DNA of 64,000 nucleotides from Corylus avellana (lineage: Eukaryota > Streptophyta > Magnoliopsida > Fagales > Betulaceae): assembly GCF_901000735.1 (NCBI RefSeq), contig NC_081547.1, forward strand, positions 25,288,046 through 25,352,045, given 5' to 3'. A program made the position numbers and the translations under genes. The notes under the pieces were generated by a model, which was not told where the DNA came from, ran no database searches, and saw only the letters and a program-made list of their open reading frames with translations. Below are positions 26,511-38,500 of the stretch, piece after piece; position 1 is the first letter of the stretch; every line of letters starts with the position of its first letter.

Positions 26511-27709
26511 CTAATAGTGATTCATTCAATAATAATTTGAACTTTCTTTGTAAGACTCTTTGTTCATAAGAATTTTCATGAGGCAAGAACCCTTGGTGGT
26601 CATCCAAATATGGAAACTCTAATTAACTTAAGCAAACACTTCGATATTTTATTTTTAGTGGATTCTTATAACAAGAGCAAGAGGTCGGTTGGTGCATCCA
26701 TGAATGATTTGTAGGACCTCTAATCTACAACTTGATTAGGGGCGGGGCACATGCAGTGTATTTTTTTGACAATGCAATTGCAATCAGTCACAAGTGGTCG
26801 AATTTCATTGGTCATCAAATATATAATTCGATTTAAAAAAAAAAAAAAAAAAAAATTGATGACAAGAATTGGATTTGCAAAAGAATAGTTGTTGCCTGGT
26901 ACTCACTCACATGAGACCAGTGAAGAAGGTGTACGATTAAATAAATAAATATAGGGTTTTTGTTTGTCGTTTTTCGTTTTTAGTTGCCGTCCAATACAGG
27001 TTGTGAAACATCACCATGTCCCTGTTTTTAAACTCACAAAACCTACTAACCACTCAGATGCAATCCATCTTTCTTTATCAACACTAGTTATTTTACCTAC
27101 TTTTAATTTTTTTAATTTTTTTTTGGCACTACTAGAAAACCCATTGAGAACATCTTTGAGAAAGATTGATGATGTTTTAAACCTTTCCAATAATAGCAGC
27201 TGTAGTAGGCATATCATAAGGGTTCGATTATGGGACTTTGATGAAGGTTTCATAGATAGATGAAATCTTCCTTTTTCCATTGACCATTGTATAGTGTTGA
27301 GGGTGAAAGCAAATGAGTTGGACAGTGTCAGATTGTCCGTTGAAGAATCTGGTGGTCTGGTGCTTCCCTGTTTGTTTGTTTGTGTTCATTTTCCCGGCAA
27401 TGTTGTACGTTTTGTGCCGGATGCAAGCTGGAGTGGGAAAAAGTACACGGGGTATTTTGTCTATGAAACAATTGTACAAGGTTAAAGAAAGAGAGAGAGA
27501 GAGGATGATGATGCACAACAGAAGTATACACCACCTGTCGCATGTACGAGAGAGAACCATTTCTAAATCGTTAGCAGAAAATGTAAATTCAATTATCTTG
27601 ATAATTACATAGAGTAATCTCGAATAAATCTTGATTAAAAAAGCAGAATATGGACGTGATAACATGGTCCTTTCTTCTTAATGATTCAAATTATTAAAAC
27701 CCCTGATCT
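26511..27709. other. intergenic, no gene seen
   Basis: No supportable exons. A poly-A run lies at about 26836-26854 and a short GA array at about 27489-27503. Open frames of up to about 145 codons are present on both strands but look like chance frames. Confidence 0.45.
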
Positions 27710-27838
27710 CTAATCAGAAGCCAACAATACTTTTAGAACCATAACCATTTGCTCTACAGGTTCTCCTTTATCATCTGCACTATGTACATCTACATGAATG
27801 GTCTCTCCACTTCTCGCTTTCTCAGTGATAGTTGAGCT
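27710..27838 (-). other. exon-like segment downstream of SVR1, function unknown
   Basis: On the minus strand an acceptor-like attcag is followed by 42 open codons (begins SSTITEK, ends VLLASD) and a TAG stop. The reading looks protein-like (mixed charge, contains HVDVHSADDKGEPVEQ). It starts 151 bp past the SVR1 stop. As several SVR1 exons end in phase 0, it could be an alternative last exon. It could also be a relic of another gene, or chance within the SVR1 3' UTR. I do not recognise the family. Confidence 0.3.
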
Positions 27839-27989
27839 CTGAATTACAATAAAGATCACTTGCATTGATACCAATAATGGCACACACAAGCTGCAGTCCA
27901 ACTCATGTATCAAAATTCTATCACTCCCCCAAAGGGCTACCACCCATAATAAGGAAAATGAAAACTCCAGCAATCGAGCAGCAGATTTC

Positions 27990-30900
27990 TTAACTCTTTG
28001 AACCCAGTAACTTTAGATCGCTTTGTTTTAGTTCAATGTGCTTCCCTAACCTGAAAATACCAAGACAATAAGCCAAAAAACAAAGAAAAACCAAAAATGT
28101 TTAGCTCACTAACCACGAGGAACTTAAATTTTTATAGGTATGAGAATAGCATTTGCACTATCTCATGTAAACCATAGGCAGCTGATTTGTCCAATATCAA
28201 GTATCAACTAAAAATAAGAAGTGCTATCTCACAGGTATATGCAAAATTGACTTATATATGCATGACACACGAGCTCAGACACAATAAAGATCATTCATAC
28301 TTGATAGTGTATAATTTTTTAACAAAATTGAATAGCTCAGAAGGAAGGAAAGGCATTGCCGAGAAATGATTTTATTAAAAGTTATCATTCAGAGCAATTA
28401 CCCAATATCTGTTGGAAGTCTGAAACCACCAATTCTTACACGCTTTAAAGAATGAATCTGTAACAACAAGAAACATAAGCAGCAAAGGTAAACACCAGAA
28501 ATATAAATCAACAAGCATAAAGGAGCCACTTACACACCATGATGGAAGACCAGATGTTGCTACAAGCATAATTAACCATGTTAACATTTCATCAGAAGAT
28601 CACACTTTTCCGCATGAACTGTAAACATAAATCTTCTAAATGTAACAACAATGCATATCCCTAATACACATGTATGATGAAAGTACAAATTTGGACTACC
28701 AAAAGCATTTAAAATGCCTTATCATCTTGGTTCTTGAAGAACAACAAAACTACTTCTTTCCCCATGACATATGATGCTATACCAGACCATAAAGATGTAT
28801 GTTATCTCAGAAAATTAAAAAAAAAAGAAAAAAAGAACACTATAATATTAGTCTAAACAATGATCTGCTATTTAGAGGATTCCTATGGTCCACTTAACGT
28901 TCCGACATGGATTTCAGTACAACTAAGAGCAATGTTATTTTTGGAAATGGAAAAAATGCTCTAATCAATTAACCAAAGTTGAACCTCAAGTCCAGCACTT
29001 TTCACAAGCTCTCGAACTTCATGTTTCCTCCCATCATGAACCTGCAGGGTCCAGATGAGCAAATGAAAGTTAGCTACAAGCAGAAATGCAGCTGAACCTG
29101 GCTGACACAGGAAAACACAAAGTAAGCAGCAACTGTATTGGATATCAGAAAGTTCTAGAAGACTGGAATAGACAACAAGTACCACTATACGAAGACGAGG
29201 TCTTGGTATATCTGGTTGTCGTGGTAGCAACTCCACAGAATCTGGAGTGCAATGGATGCCATCAACCACTGTTCCCTCGCCAATGGCAATCAAGTGCCGC
29301 TTATTAACAACACCATCTATTGCCACAATATATCTGCAATCACAAAATAAAATGTTGTATGGTGTCAGAATACAGAGGAATCAAGGTCACATTATTTAAT
29401 GCCCAATACTAAAGTAGTGAGACAGAAGAGACCATGAATAGATGGCATTAGCATTAAAGTTTATAAAATGTTAAGCAGCTAAACATGGATAGTTGTAACA
29501 CTATAATTTAGATCCAAAGCCTGACATAAAAAATTCAAAGCCATCTCCTATGAAATTGTACCGAGTGGTCTCACATAACATTAAGTAATAATTTTAGATG
29601 ACACACGTTTTCACAATTATACAATTGTCCCCAATAACCAAAAAAGAACAATGTGTGAACACTCACTCCTTTGTTAAGTTAGATGAAGGATGTGAAAGTC
29701 TTTGAGCAAAATCTCCTGGAAACAAGCAACATTAAATATGGTTTCAGATAAGTCCATTCTAATTTGAATCCATGTTTAAAGAACTCAAAGAAAATATCTT
29801 CAAGGCACACGAGGTTGCATGAATAGCAATCCACATACCATCATTAGTCACAATGATCAATCCAGTAGTGGCAACATCAAGGCGGCCTACAGTGAATAAT
29901 CGTGGTTTGGGCAGTCCTGGATTTCTTTTACCCTGGAAATGCAAAATATTGTTTCACTAATTTGCTAATTCATATAAATGTAATGAAATCAAGCCCCCAA
30001 TTAACTCCCCCACATTACTAGTGCTGAAAAAAATAAAAAATAAAAAAAATAAAAAAATCGACAACCAGAAAATATTATAGAGAAAGTTCTACCAGCACAT
30101 ACCCAATTAGTCCAAAAATCATCAAATAGGCTCAACACGGATTTAGACTCTTTGTCCCCAGATGAGCAAATGTATCTGTATTGAGGTCACCGCATTAATT
30201 TTACAGGCACATCACAAAAAGAGCTCAAGCTATAAAATGACCTCGGAGAAAGAAAGAGAGCATCAGCAACAGTAACACACCCTTTAGGTTTGTTCAGGGC
30301 AAGATACACCTTTGGAGGCTGCCTCTTAGGAAGGCGGTTCCCGTTGACATAAATAATATCCCTTGCAGGATCAACTCGTGTCTAGAAACATAAACAAGCA
30401 ACACATTTCTGTCACTTTGCAGTACTTTCAACATGTAGAAACAAGAATATGTGCATGAGTGGAGTGTGGGCTGACCTGAGGAGCATTGCACACAGAACCA
30501 TTCACAGTAACCTTGCCTTCAAATATAAGCACTTCGCTATTCCGCCTCGACGCCACTGATTATCACGAATAAATAAATAAATAACACACTAACATAATCG
30601 GTTGGACAGCTCTTCACGTGTAGTAAAAATTGGATATTCTTGGTAAACGATTGGATTACCTCCCGCAGCGGCGAGAACCTTGCCGAGGCGCTGGGCGGGC
30701 TCTTTGAAATTCTGATTGAAGAACCTTCGAGCGGCCTTGGAATACTTGGGCTCCATGGAAGCGTTGTCAGGGCTCTTAGCCTTCTTGTTCTTGTTTTTGT
30801 TGTTGTTCTTCTTCGTTTCGGTCTCGGCATTGGCCATGGCGTGGAGAAGACGCGCGGGAGGGTGCGTCTGGAGCTTGAGATTTCCATCCTCGCCTCGGAC

Positions 30901-31155
30901 GATCCAGGGAATGAAGAGCTGGCCGCCGGGGAGGGCGTCGGGGTCGGGAAACGGTTCGGGCTCCGGGGGCTTGGGCGTGGGCGTGGGCTTGGGCTTGGGC
31001 TTCGGGGGTGCGAAGGAGATGTTGAATTGCAAGGAGGATGAGGAAGAGGAAAGTGAACAGGTTATCGTGCGGAGCGGTCTGACGGTGAGAGAGGCTTTGG
31101 AGAGGAATGAGGATGAGAGGTGGTGGAGGGACGACAGTGAAGCCGCTGTTGCCAT
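27990..31155 (-). CDS. SVR1: plastid large-subunit rRNA pseudouridine synthase, SVR1-like
   Basis: Ten exons: 31155-30660, 30555-30476, 30381-30281, 30175-30103, 29932-29839, 29715-29667, 29333-29183, 29041-28985, 28457-28402, 28050-27990; 1218 nt, 405 aa. The N-terminus is rich in Ser/Thr and basic residues with few acidic ones (MATAASLSSLHHLSSSF), typical of a chloroplast transit peptide, followed by a Pro/Lys-rich linker. An S4 RNA-binding domain (about 155-210, QRLGKVLAAAG) precedes the RsuA/RluB-type catalytic domain with the motif GRLDVATTGL (catalytic Asp about 269), then HDGRKHEVREL and a C-terminal LGKHIELKQSDL. Length fits SVR1 (about 410 aa). Known role: pseudouridylation of plastid rRNA; loss of SVR1 suppresses leaf variegation and impairs plastid rRNA processing. 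Its upstream neighbour SDP6 lies on the same strand 1.4 kb away. Confidence 0.94.
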
Positions 31156-32563
31156 TTTCTGAAGATTGGGGGAGGAGGGGGTCTTTGGGTTTTTTAATGG
31201 TTTTTTTTTTTTTTCTTTTTTGGTTAAATACCTTAATTCTTTTGGTACTTTATTTTTTGCTATCTAGGGTTTCAATTTTCATACAGAAATGATATTTCCG
31301 TTAAAATTTCGTCCAATAATAAAATACCATGTTAGCACCAATCAAATCAAATGTATGACATGTAATTAATTTTTTTAAAAAAATAAAATTAATAAGATTA
31401 ATCAAAAATATTTTTTCAAATTCAAATATATTTTTTCAAAAATTTGAAAAAATATTTTTTTGACGGGTCGTTCTTTCAGTAAACTACAAGTCGTTTATTC
31501 TATGACACAAGATATGAACTTTTCCCATCAAATGCTTCCCCCTACCCCTCTCTCTCTTTTTTTTTTGTCATGCCAGATAGTTTTGTATTTGATGAAAGCA
31601 TTCCAACTCTTTGGTTCAGTGTTTAATTTGAGAATAACATTTACGTGTTCATTTTTCTTTGGTAGCAGTGAATCTATAAAATTTTGGCTGTATTTTTTGG
31701 TTAAAGTTTCTACATAAGAGTTTGTAATAGTGTCATCATTTTTCTTTATTAGGATGCCAGGTGGAAAGCCATGTGTTTTGGACTTGGCCTGAACATTTGG
31801 CTTTCCTTATCATATCCTCAACCAAATGAATTCGATTTCTTCAATACATTCTCCAATCTGCAGGTTTGTCCGAAATAGTTTTGAGTTTCTCTTCATTGTT
31901 TGTGCTGTGTCTGTGGGAAGTATGATTAGATTGAAAGGCAATATTGTCAATATTGCAGCTTCACTTACATTTTACTGTGTCTCTCTCTCTTGATCGATCT
32001 CTCTGCAACCAAATTTTCAACCTCTCTTGACTCTGTAATTATATAGGGCAGGCACAAACTAAAGATGGGATTCACTCATTTATATTATTATACAAAATAA
32101 ACAAGAAAGAACGGTAACGACTATGTTATTTATTAATTTCAATTAATTGAAAACATTAACAGCAGCCCATCACCAATTTAAAGGCATATTGCACAAGGTT
32201 GAAGCATATGTGATCAACCAAGTTTGAGAAAAATAACATTATTTCAGCAGATTGTGCCACAGGTTTGAGACAATCAAGTTCATTTTCATTTGTGTAAGCT
32301 GTGGCCAAAAGGATCGCATACCGATCTGTTCTATGAACTTAACTTCACAGCAGGGATGGAGGAGAGAGAGCCGTTCAAACTTTTGCGCACTTTGAACGAG
32401 GTCGAAAATTTGTGGTGAACAATTTTAAGAGCGAAAAAATGAGCTTCTCAAAAATCCAGCTCATTTGAGTTATTGATCCTGAATTGTGATAAAGAATGAT
32501 CAATAATTATACAGCACTTCCGAAAGTATTGATGAAATTCATAAATAACAGTATCAGTACTTA
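31156..32563. other. spacer with the SVR1 promoter and SDP6 3' region
   Basis: Holds the SVR1 promoter (left) and SDP6 3' untranslated region (right). At about 31265-31450 there is AT-rich sequence with a 'ccaataataaaat...ccaatcaaa' pattern like terminal parts of Mutator-type MITEs, but borders cannot be defined. An exon-like segment at 31753-31863 is listed separately. Confidence 0.5.
31753..31863 (+). other. orphan exon-like segment, function unknown
   Basis: A 111-bp stretch is bordered by a T-rich acceptor (ctttattag) and a donor-like gtttgt, and is open for exactly 37 codons in phase 0. The reading starts DARWKAMCFGLG and includes YPQPNEFDFFN. No partner exons were found on the plus strand nearby, so it may be a captured or orphaned exon of another gene. 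I do not recognise the protein. Confidence 0.35.
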
Positions 32564-35500
32564 CTATGTGTGTTTTCCATCATGGAACTGAGCATTCTTT
32601 GATGATTTGAAAGTCTCCAAAAATTGTGTAGCTTTCTGAAACTCTTGCTTCTTCCTTGACCTGTCCCATTTGTGCTCGGTAGCTAATATCTCAATTATGC
32701 GTGGCAATGCCCGCCCTGCTGCATCAGTGTCGAGAAAAGCAAGCCGAGATCTTCTAGCAATGAAATCAACAGCAGATTCACAGTATTCATGCCGAGCACA
32801 GTATGCAACCTCAGCCTCTAGGAAAGGATATCCATGGGCAAGCCTCTTGCCCAGATTTTCATTCTAAAGGACAAAAGGAAGAAAAAGGAGGACTACAAAA
32901 GTTAAACACCAAAACAAACACGAATAGGATTCAAAGAAGCTGTCCATCACACTACTGAAATGTGATCTTGTTCCATATCTGAATTAACATCACGAGGCAC
33001 TCCAAGTTTGCTCGTCAACTTATTAGGGCTATAAGGCATTACCTTTTTCTCTAATATTACCTCAAGATTTCTAGTATATCTGTTAAAATTGGTTTTAGTA
33101 TCTGTTCTTTAATCCCCATTATTAGGGCATTGCAAGCTTTCAATAAATTACCTCTTCTGGATAATTAAGGTAAGTCTCCAGATGACACTAGAAGTTTATA
33201 ACACTATCCACACTAAAATGCCACAAAGATGATTTCATGAATGAAACAAGTGAAAAATCTGCAGCCCGGCCACGTGATTCACAGCCCCGTGGACAGGATT
33301 CCATTTAATGGTCATCAACATGCTCCAAAACTAATCACTAAAAAATACCATAATTCTCTAGTGCAAGAATATCATTGAAATAAAACAATAAAAACTTTAT
33401 TTCAACTTTCTCTTTTTCTATATAAAAAGATAAATTAAAAGTTGAAAAAATAAAAAAAATCTGTTTTGCAGTCAACAAAATGGCTTCTAGATACAGAAAA
33501 TTCCCCAAACTGCAATTATAAAAAGAACAAAAAGAAAGAAAAAAAAACCCATTAACACCTGATGTTAATAATGTGCCACAATATCACTCATACACAAGTT
33601 TTTTTAACGTTTGAGCATTACAACTATACATGAAACCTAACATGTCAATATTTAGAGGTCTGCAGTGACATATGTATTCCCTGTCACCAAGCAACGTCAA
33701 ATATCTTTTGTCTAAAAATAAACAAGCAAACCACAGGGACCAAGGAAAAACTATCACCACAAATATTACTCCGTTGCTGGAATATTCATGCAGCCAACGG
33801 GTCATACTTTTTAGAAAAACCAGTCCATGAAATTTGTAATTTGGTATTTAGGCCAGGTTTAGTAATCAGCCTATTTTTTGGGAACTTAAAATGTAACTAG
33901 TAAGGCCAACTAATCTTCTCAAGCTATTAGTCTCATACCTATAAATTATGAATGAAAATCTGAGCAGGGAGACTTTTCACAACAAAATTATTCCATTTCC
34001 GGGAACCCTCCGTTATCAGCCTCCTAAGGCTTTTATTTTTTTTATTTTTTTCCTGAGTAATTACAAAGGGAGAGAGGGGGAAGGGGAGAATAACAACAAA
34101 CCACACTACAAAAAATAAAAAATAAAAAATAAAAAAATAGAGGGTGAGGCAACACAACAAACACCCCCAATACAGTCGGTAAAGTGCAACCTAAATCTAA
34201 AGATAAAAGGGAATGAGCCAGAAGATTTGCTTGACCCATTTGAAGCTTGACACCTCGGCCAAGAACCAAGCCGCCTTGAGTGGCAGTTTGAAGCAGCAAA
34301 CTAAATGAAGATCTGCCAATTAAAACACTGACTGCAGCAGCGCTCAAGCTTTGAAGCTGCAGCGGGAGGAAGAGCACTGTAACCAGCTGAATCTGGCTGC
34401 TTGAGCGGAGCACCACTGTGGTATCCAAAAAAAGAGGTATCCTTAAAAGAATCTGCAACAAGATCCAACAAGATCTCCATAGCCCAAACAAGAAATCCAA
34501 CTATGGAGAACCATTACTAAAGCTTCGGGGAAGGCAGCGAGCCGAAGCAGAGGTGGGGGCAACGAGTGCAGCACACGCACGTCACGGAGGTGTGTGGACT
34601 GCATGCGTGGAAGCGGATGGCAGCTGCTGGAATGAAGGATACCGGCAGAGAGGTGGCACTTGCTGAGAAAAAGAACAAAACCCGTAGATCCGACGTTGCA
34701 GATTAAAACCAAAGGAAAAAAAAAAAAAAAAGAGAGAGAGGGAAAACGGAAGAGAAAAGGGGGAAAGAAAGGGACAAGGAGGAGGATGGAGACAAATCCT
34801 CTCCTTCAGATCCACAAACGGCGGAGGAAGACGATCTCACAAGGAAACGGAGAGAGAAAAACTATGTTTTCTGGAGTTTCTCTCTCTTCAAACAAGAGAG
34901 AGGAGTTAAGCTTTTCTCCTATAGCTTTTATCTGCTGTTTCACAGCGCATCTAACTTTTGCAGCATTATCTAGCTGCATCAGTTTTTAAAATCAGTTGTC
35001 TATGTAATTCATTTAATAAAAATACTTAAGAAAATAGTGTGTACTTCAAAGTTCTCAAAGTGCACATTGTTTTATCCGAGTTTGAGCATGGCCATGTTAA
35101 AAATAACCATGCCCAAGCAAAACTCTAGGGGGATTGCACATTGGTTCAGGAGGTTATTAAAAACAGTCCTAGATCCCATTCAACACTCTTTTCTTTACTT
35201 CCAAATGCATTTAAGCATATATGGTATGCTGCAGGAAGTGCCTGTAGTCAAACTGTATGTCAACTAATTTACAAGTTTAGTTTCATCATGAAATAAATAT
35301 AAAAAAGGGGATACAAAGAAATCTCCCAAGTGTTAAAAGCCACAAAGTAAAGATTAGAGCAAGACAACCCAACCTGAGCTATTGCAGCCACTCTTTCAGC
35401 CAAAGTTCCATATGCATGAGACAGATGCTTCGCTGCAGCTGTGTCCATTACACCGGGAACAACTTTCCCACTATGTGTCTTCTTCATGCGTACATATTGT

Positions 35501-38500
35501 TGAGCAAGAACTGTAAATGATGCAGGATCCCATCCATCTCCACCAATAAGCCGCAGGTTCTGAGTTAAACAGTTACTGGTTGGGCTCAGCTTTCCAGACT
35601 TTATAGCTGCATTAACTGCATCTTCTGCCATGCTGAGAGTACATCAACAAGTGAGCACAATATGCATTAGAAGGTTGGTGCGGTGGGGTGTTTGGTTAAG
35701 CACACAGGCATTGTCATTGATTCAAAAAGGCCTATATCACTCTGATTTACTTTGAAATTAAGTTTATTGGGACTATTTCGAATAAATTAACCAAATTGTG
35801 GGACAATTAAATACTGCGAACTTATTGTATGTAATAAATAGAGTTTGAAAGAACCCCAAAGAGGAACCAATTTACAAGAGTTCAGTGTTGCCTGCCAGTG
35901 TAACACACTCCAATAATTTATTAATAAGAAATCTCAGCCCAAGAATACCAAAAATTACCTACGGTAAGTAGTCCACTTCCCACCCGTAATTGTCACCAAA
36001 CCAGGATATTCTTCACATACAACATGATCTCTGGAGATACTCTCTGTGTTTTTTGCAGATGGATCCGTTGCCAGTGGGCGTATACCACTCCATGCAGAAA
36101 GGACATCTGTTCGCCTTACCTACACTTCCAAAACATTAATTTTGTCAGTACAAGCAATAGGAAAGAGAAAGACACCCAGATGGAGTCTTTAGCACCATCC
36201 TTCAACTGCTTGTAGATTTAGTTATCTATCAAACATCAACATGGGCAGACCTTCACCAGAAAGAAAAGCCCTTATAAATAAGGAGTAACGCACTAAACCA
36301 TTAATAACTATCAACATTTTCAGATCTCTCTTGAAATGTTTTTTTTTTTTTTTAAATAAAAAAAAAAAAATCAAATAACAGATCTAAGCTTGTTAGTTGT
36401 GCAAGGAATACATCCAAACTACCATAAGCCCATCAACTTAAAAAATTCTATTAGGAGCACAGCCTAACAGAACAATGTCCAGTAAGTCTCACTGGGAAAA
36501 TCTTACTAATATGGATAGGGGCTGTTTAAAAAAATGAACTTAAAAAGAAAAAACAAACAAAAAAATCTTTACATAAAAAGGTATCTGCTATGGTGCAGGA
36601 CAGAGACACAAAAGAGAACAACATTGACAATAGAAACACACCTTAACATTAAGGTAGTCACTGATAGCATCCAGTATAAATTGAATCTCATCCTCATGGG
36701 GTTCTGGAAGCAAAGTAATGGAAGTGTTGGAATCTGTAGTTCCAGCAACTGTTCGTCCCAACCATGGCAGCATGAAAACAACACGTCCATCCTTAGTTTT
36801 AGGGACAATTAAACCCATTCCTTCAGGTGAATAGTAATCAGGGAGAACGATATGTACACCACTGCTGGGACAGATCATTGGTCGCACATCTTTATCAGCC
36901 ATTTTCCTCACAGAGTCACAAAATGGCCCAGCCGCATTGACAATCACTTTTGCATACGTATCAAACTCTTTGCCTGGTACACTTTGAAATGCAGTAAGGA
37001 TCATGACAATTGAAGTAACCAAATTTAGTTACCCTAGATACAAGAAACCTTAGTATGCATTAAAACTGAAGTACGCATGCATGCATTAGTCCCTGGAAAC
37101 ACACATTTGCATGTGTGGGTGCACAAGAGCAAGAGAGAGATAGAAAGACAGGGAAACAACATGAGAAACAATTGCTTTTTTGGTAAAAGAAAACAGTCTA
37201 TTTTTTACCAGACCAGTGCATGATAGGGAGGTGGATTTGGTCTCTTCTTTCTTTGAGTGTTGTATTCTCTCAAAGTAAGGCAAGGAGGAGATGATAGAAT
37301 TTGTTGGATTCCTTTTGGAGAAAGTTTGAATGAGGTCTTATTATCATGTGCTATCCATTCCTACTAGTTCCCCCTTCCTTGTAAGAGTACTAGGAGTGTT
37401 ATTACTCATTTGAGAGTGGCGTTCATTGTGTGGACGGTGGTATTAGGGAAAATCTTGACTTTGGATAACCGGAGGAAGAGAAAAGATATAGTAGTGGATT
37501 GGTGTTATATGTGTAAGAAAAGTGCGGAGTCCATTGATCACCTTTTTCTTCACTATGAAGTAGCAAGAGAATTATAGAGTTCGCTTTTCCATATGTTTGG
37601 TGTTGATTGGGTTATGCCTCAAAGCGTGAGAAAGTTGGTGAGTTTGAGAGGTTAGGTGGGAAACCGTAACGTTTTGGAAGTTTGGAGGTTGGCTCTTTTG
37701 TGTTTAATGTAGTGTATTTGAAAAGAGTAGAATGCAAGGAACTTTGAAAATTGAGAGAATTCGATGGTAGAATTGAAAAATATTATGTTCAAATCCCTTA
37801 ACATCTGGATAGCAACGTGATGCAAGACAAACACAAAAGAGAAGAACTGTGAAAGAGAGAGAAGAAACAGAGAGAAAAGCCAAGAAGAGGAGAGGACAAA
37901 GAAGCCAAAGAGAGTAGAAAGCTCGGGAAGAGAGAAAGGAAGAAGCTAGAAAAAAGCCTAGAAAGAGCAGGGAGAGAGAAGAAAGAAGAGAAGATAAATT
38001 CACTTTCTCAACAATTTTATTCCATATAAAAGTTCGTCTCCATTGGAGTACAAAATATGCTCAAATAGACTATAAGACTAAACCCTAGGGCAATGCCTAT
38101 TTTATTAACTTACCTAACATAATTTTATTGACATGCCTAACAGAACCTGGTAATGCCCATTTATTGACTTAAAAAAATGACTCATAAAATTAAATAAAAC
38201 GTACATTAATACACCAAATTAAAACCTAAATAAAAATAAAGGACCCAATAAACTCTTGCTGCTACATTCCGTATCACAGCATATAATAGTTTGCCTTTTT
38301 CTAGTTTTCGTGAGTTTTTAAATTTGTGTTTTTCATTTTCTCTTGTATACTTCATGTGTAATAGGGTTGTACTCCTTCTGCGCTTTCCTAATGAGATTGA
38401 ATTACTTATAAAAAAAAATGAGCAAACAAAAAAAAATACAAATAAGTCGAAGCTGACTTGTCCCCTCCCAAGAATTGTTTTTCAGTTCTTTCTCCCCTAA

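Noticed and set aside
30640..31162. Plus-strand frames of 133 and 148 codons opposite SVR1 exon 1
   Set aside because: Shadow of the GC-rich SVR1 transit-peptide/linker region; no homology or splice partners.
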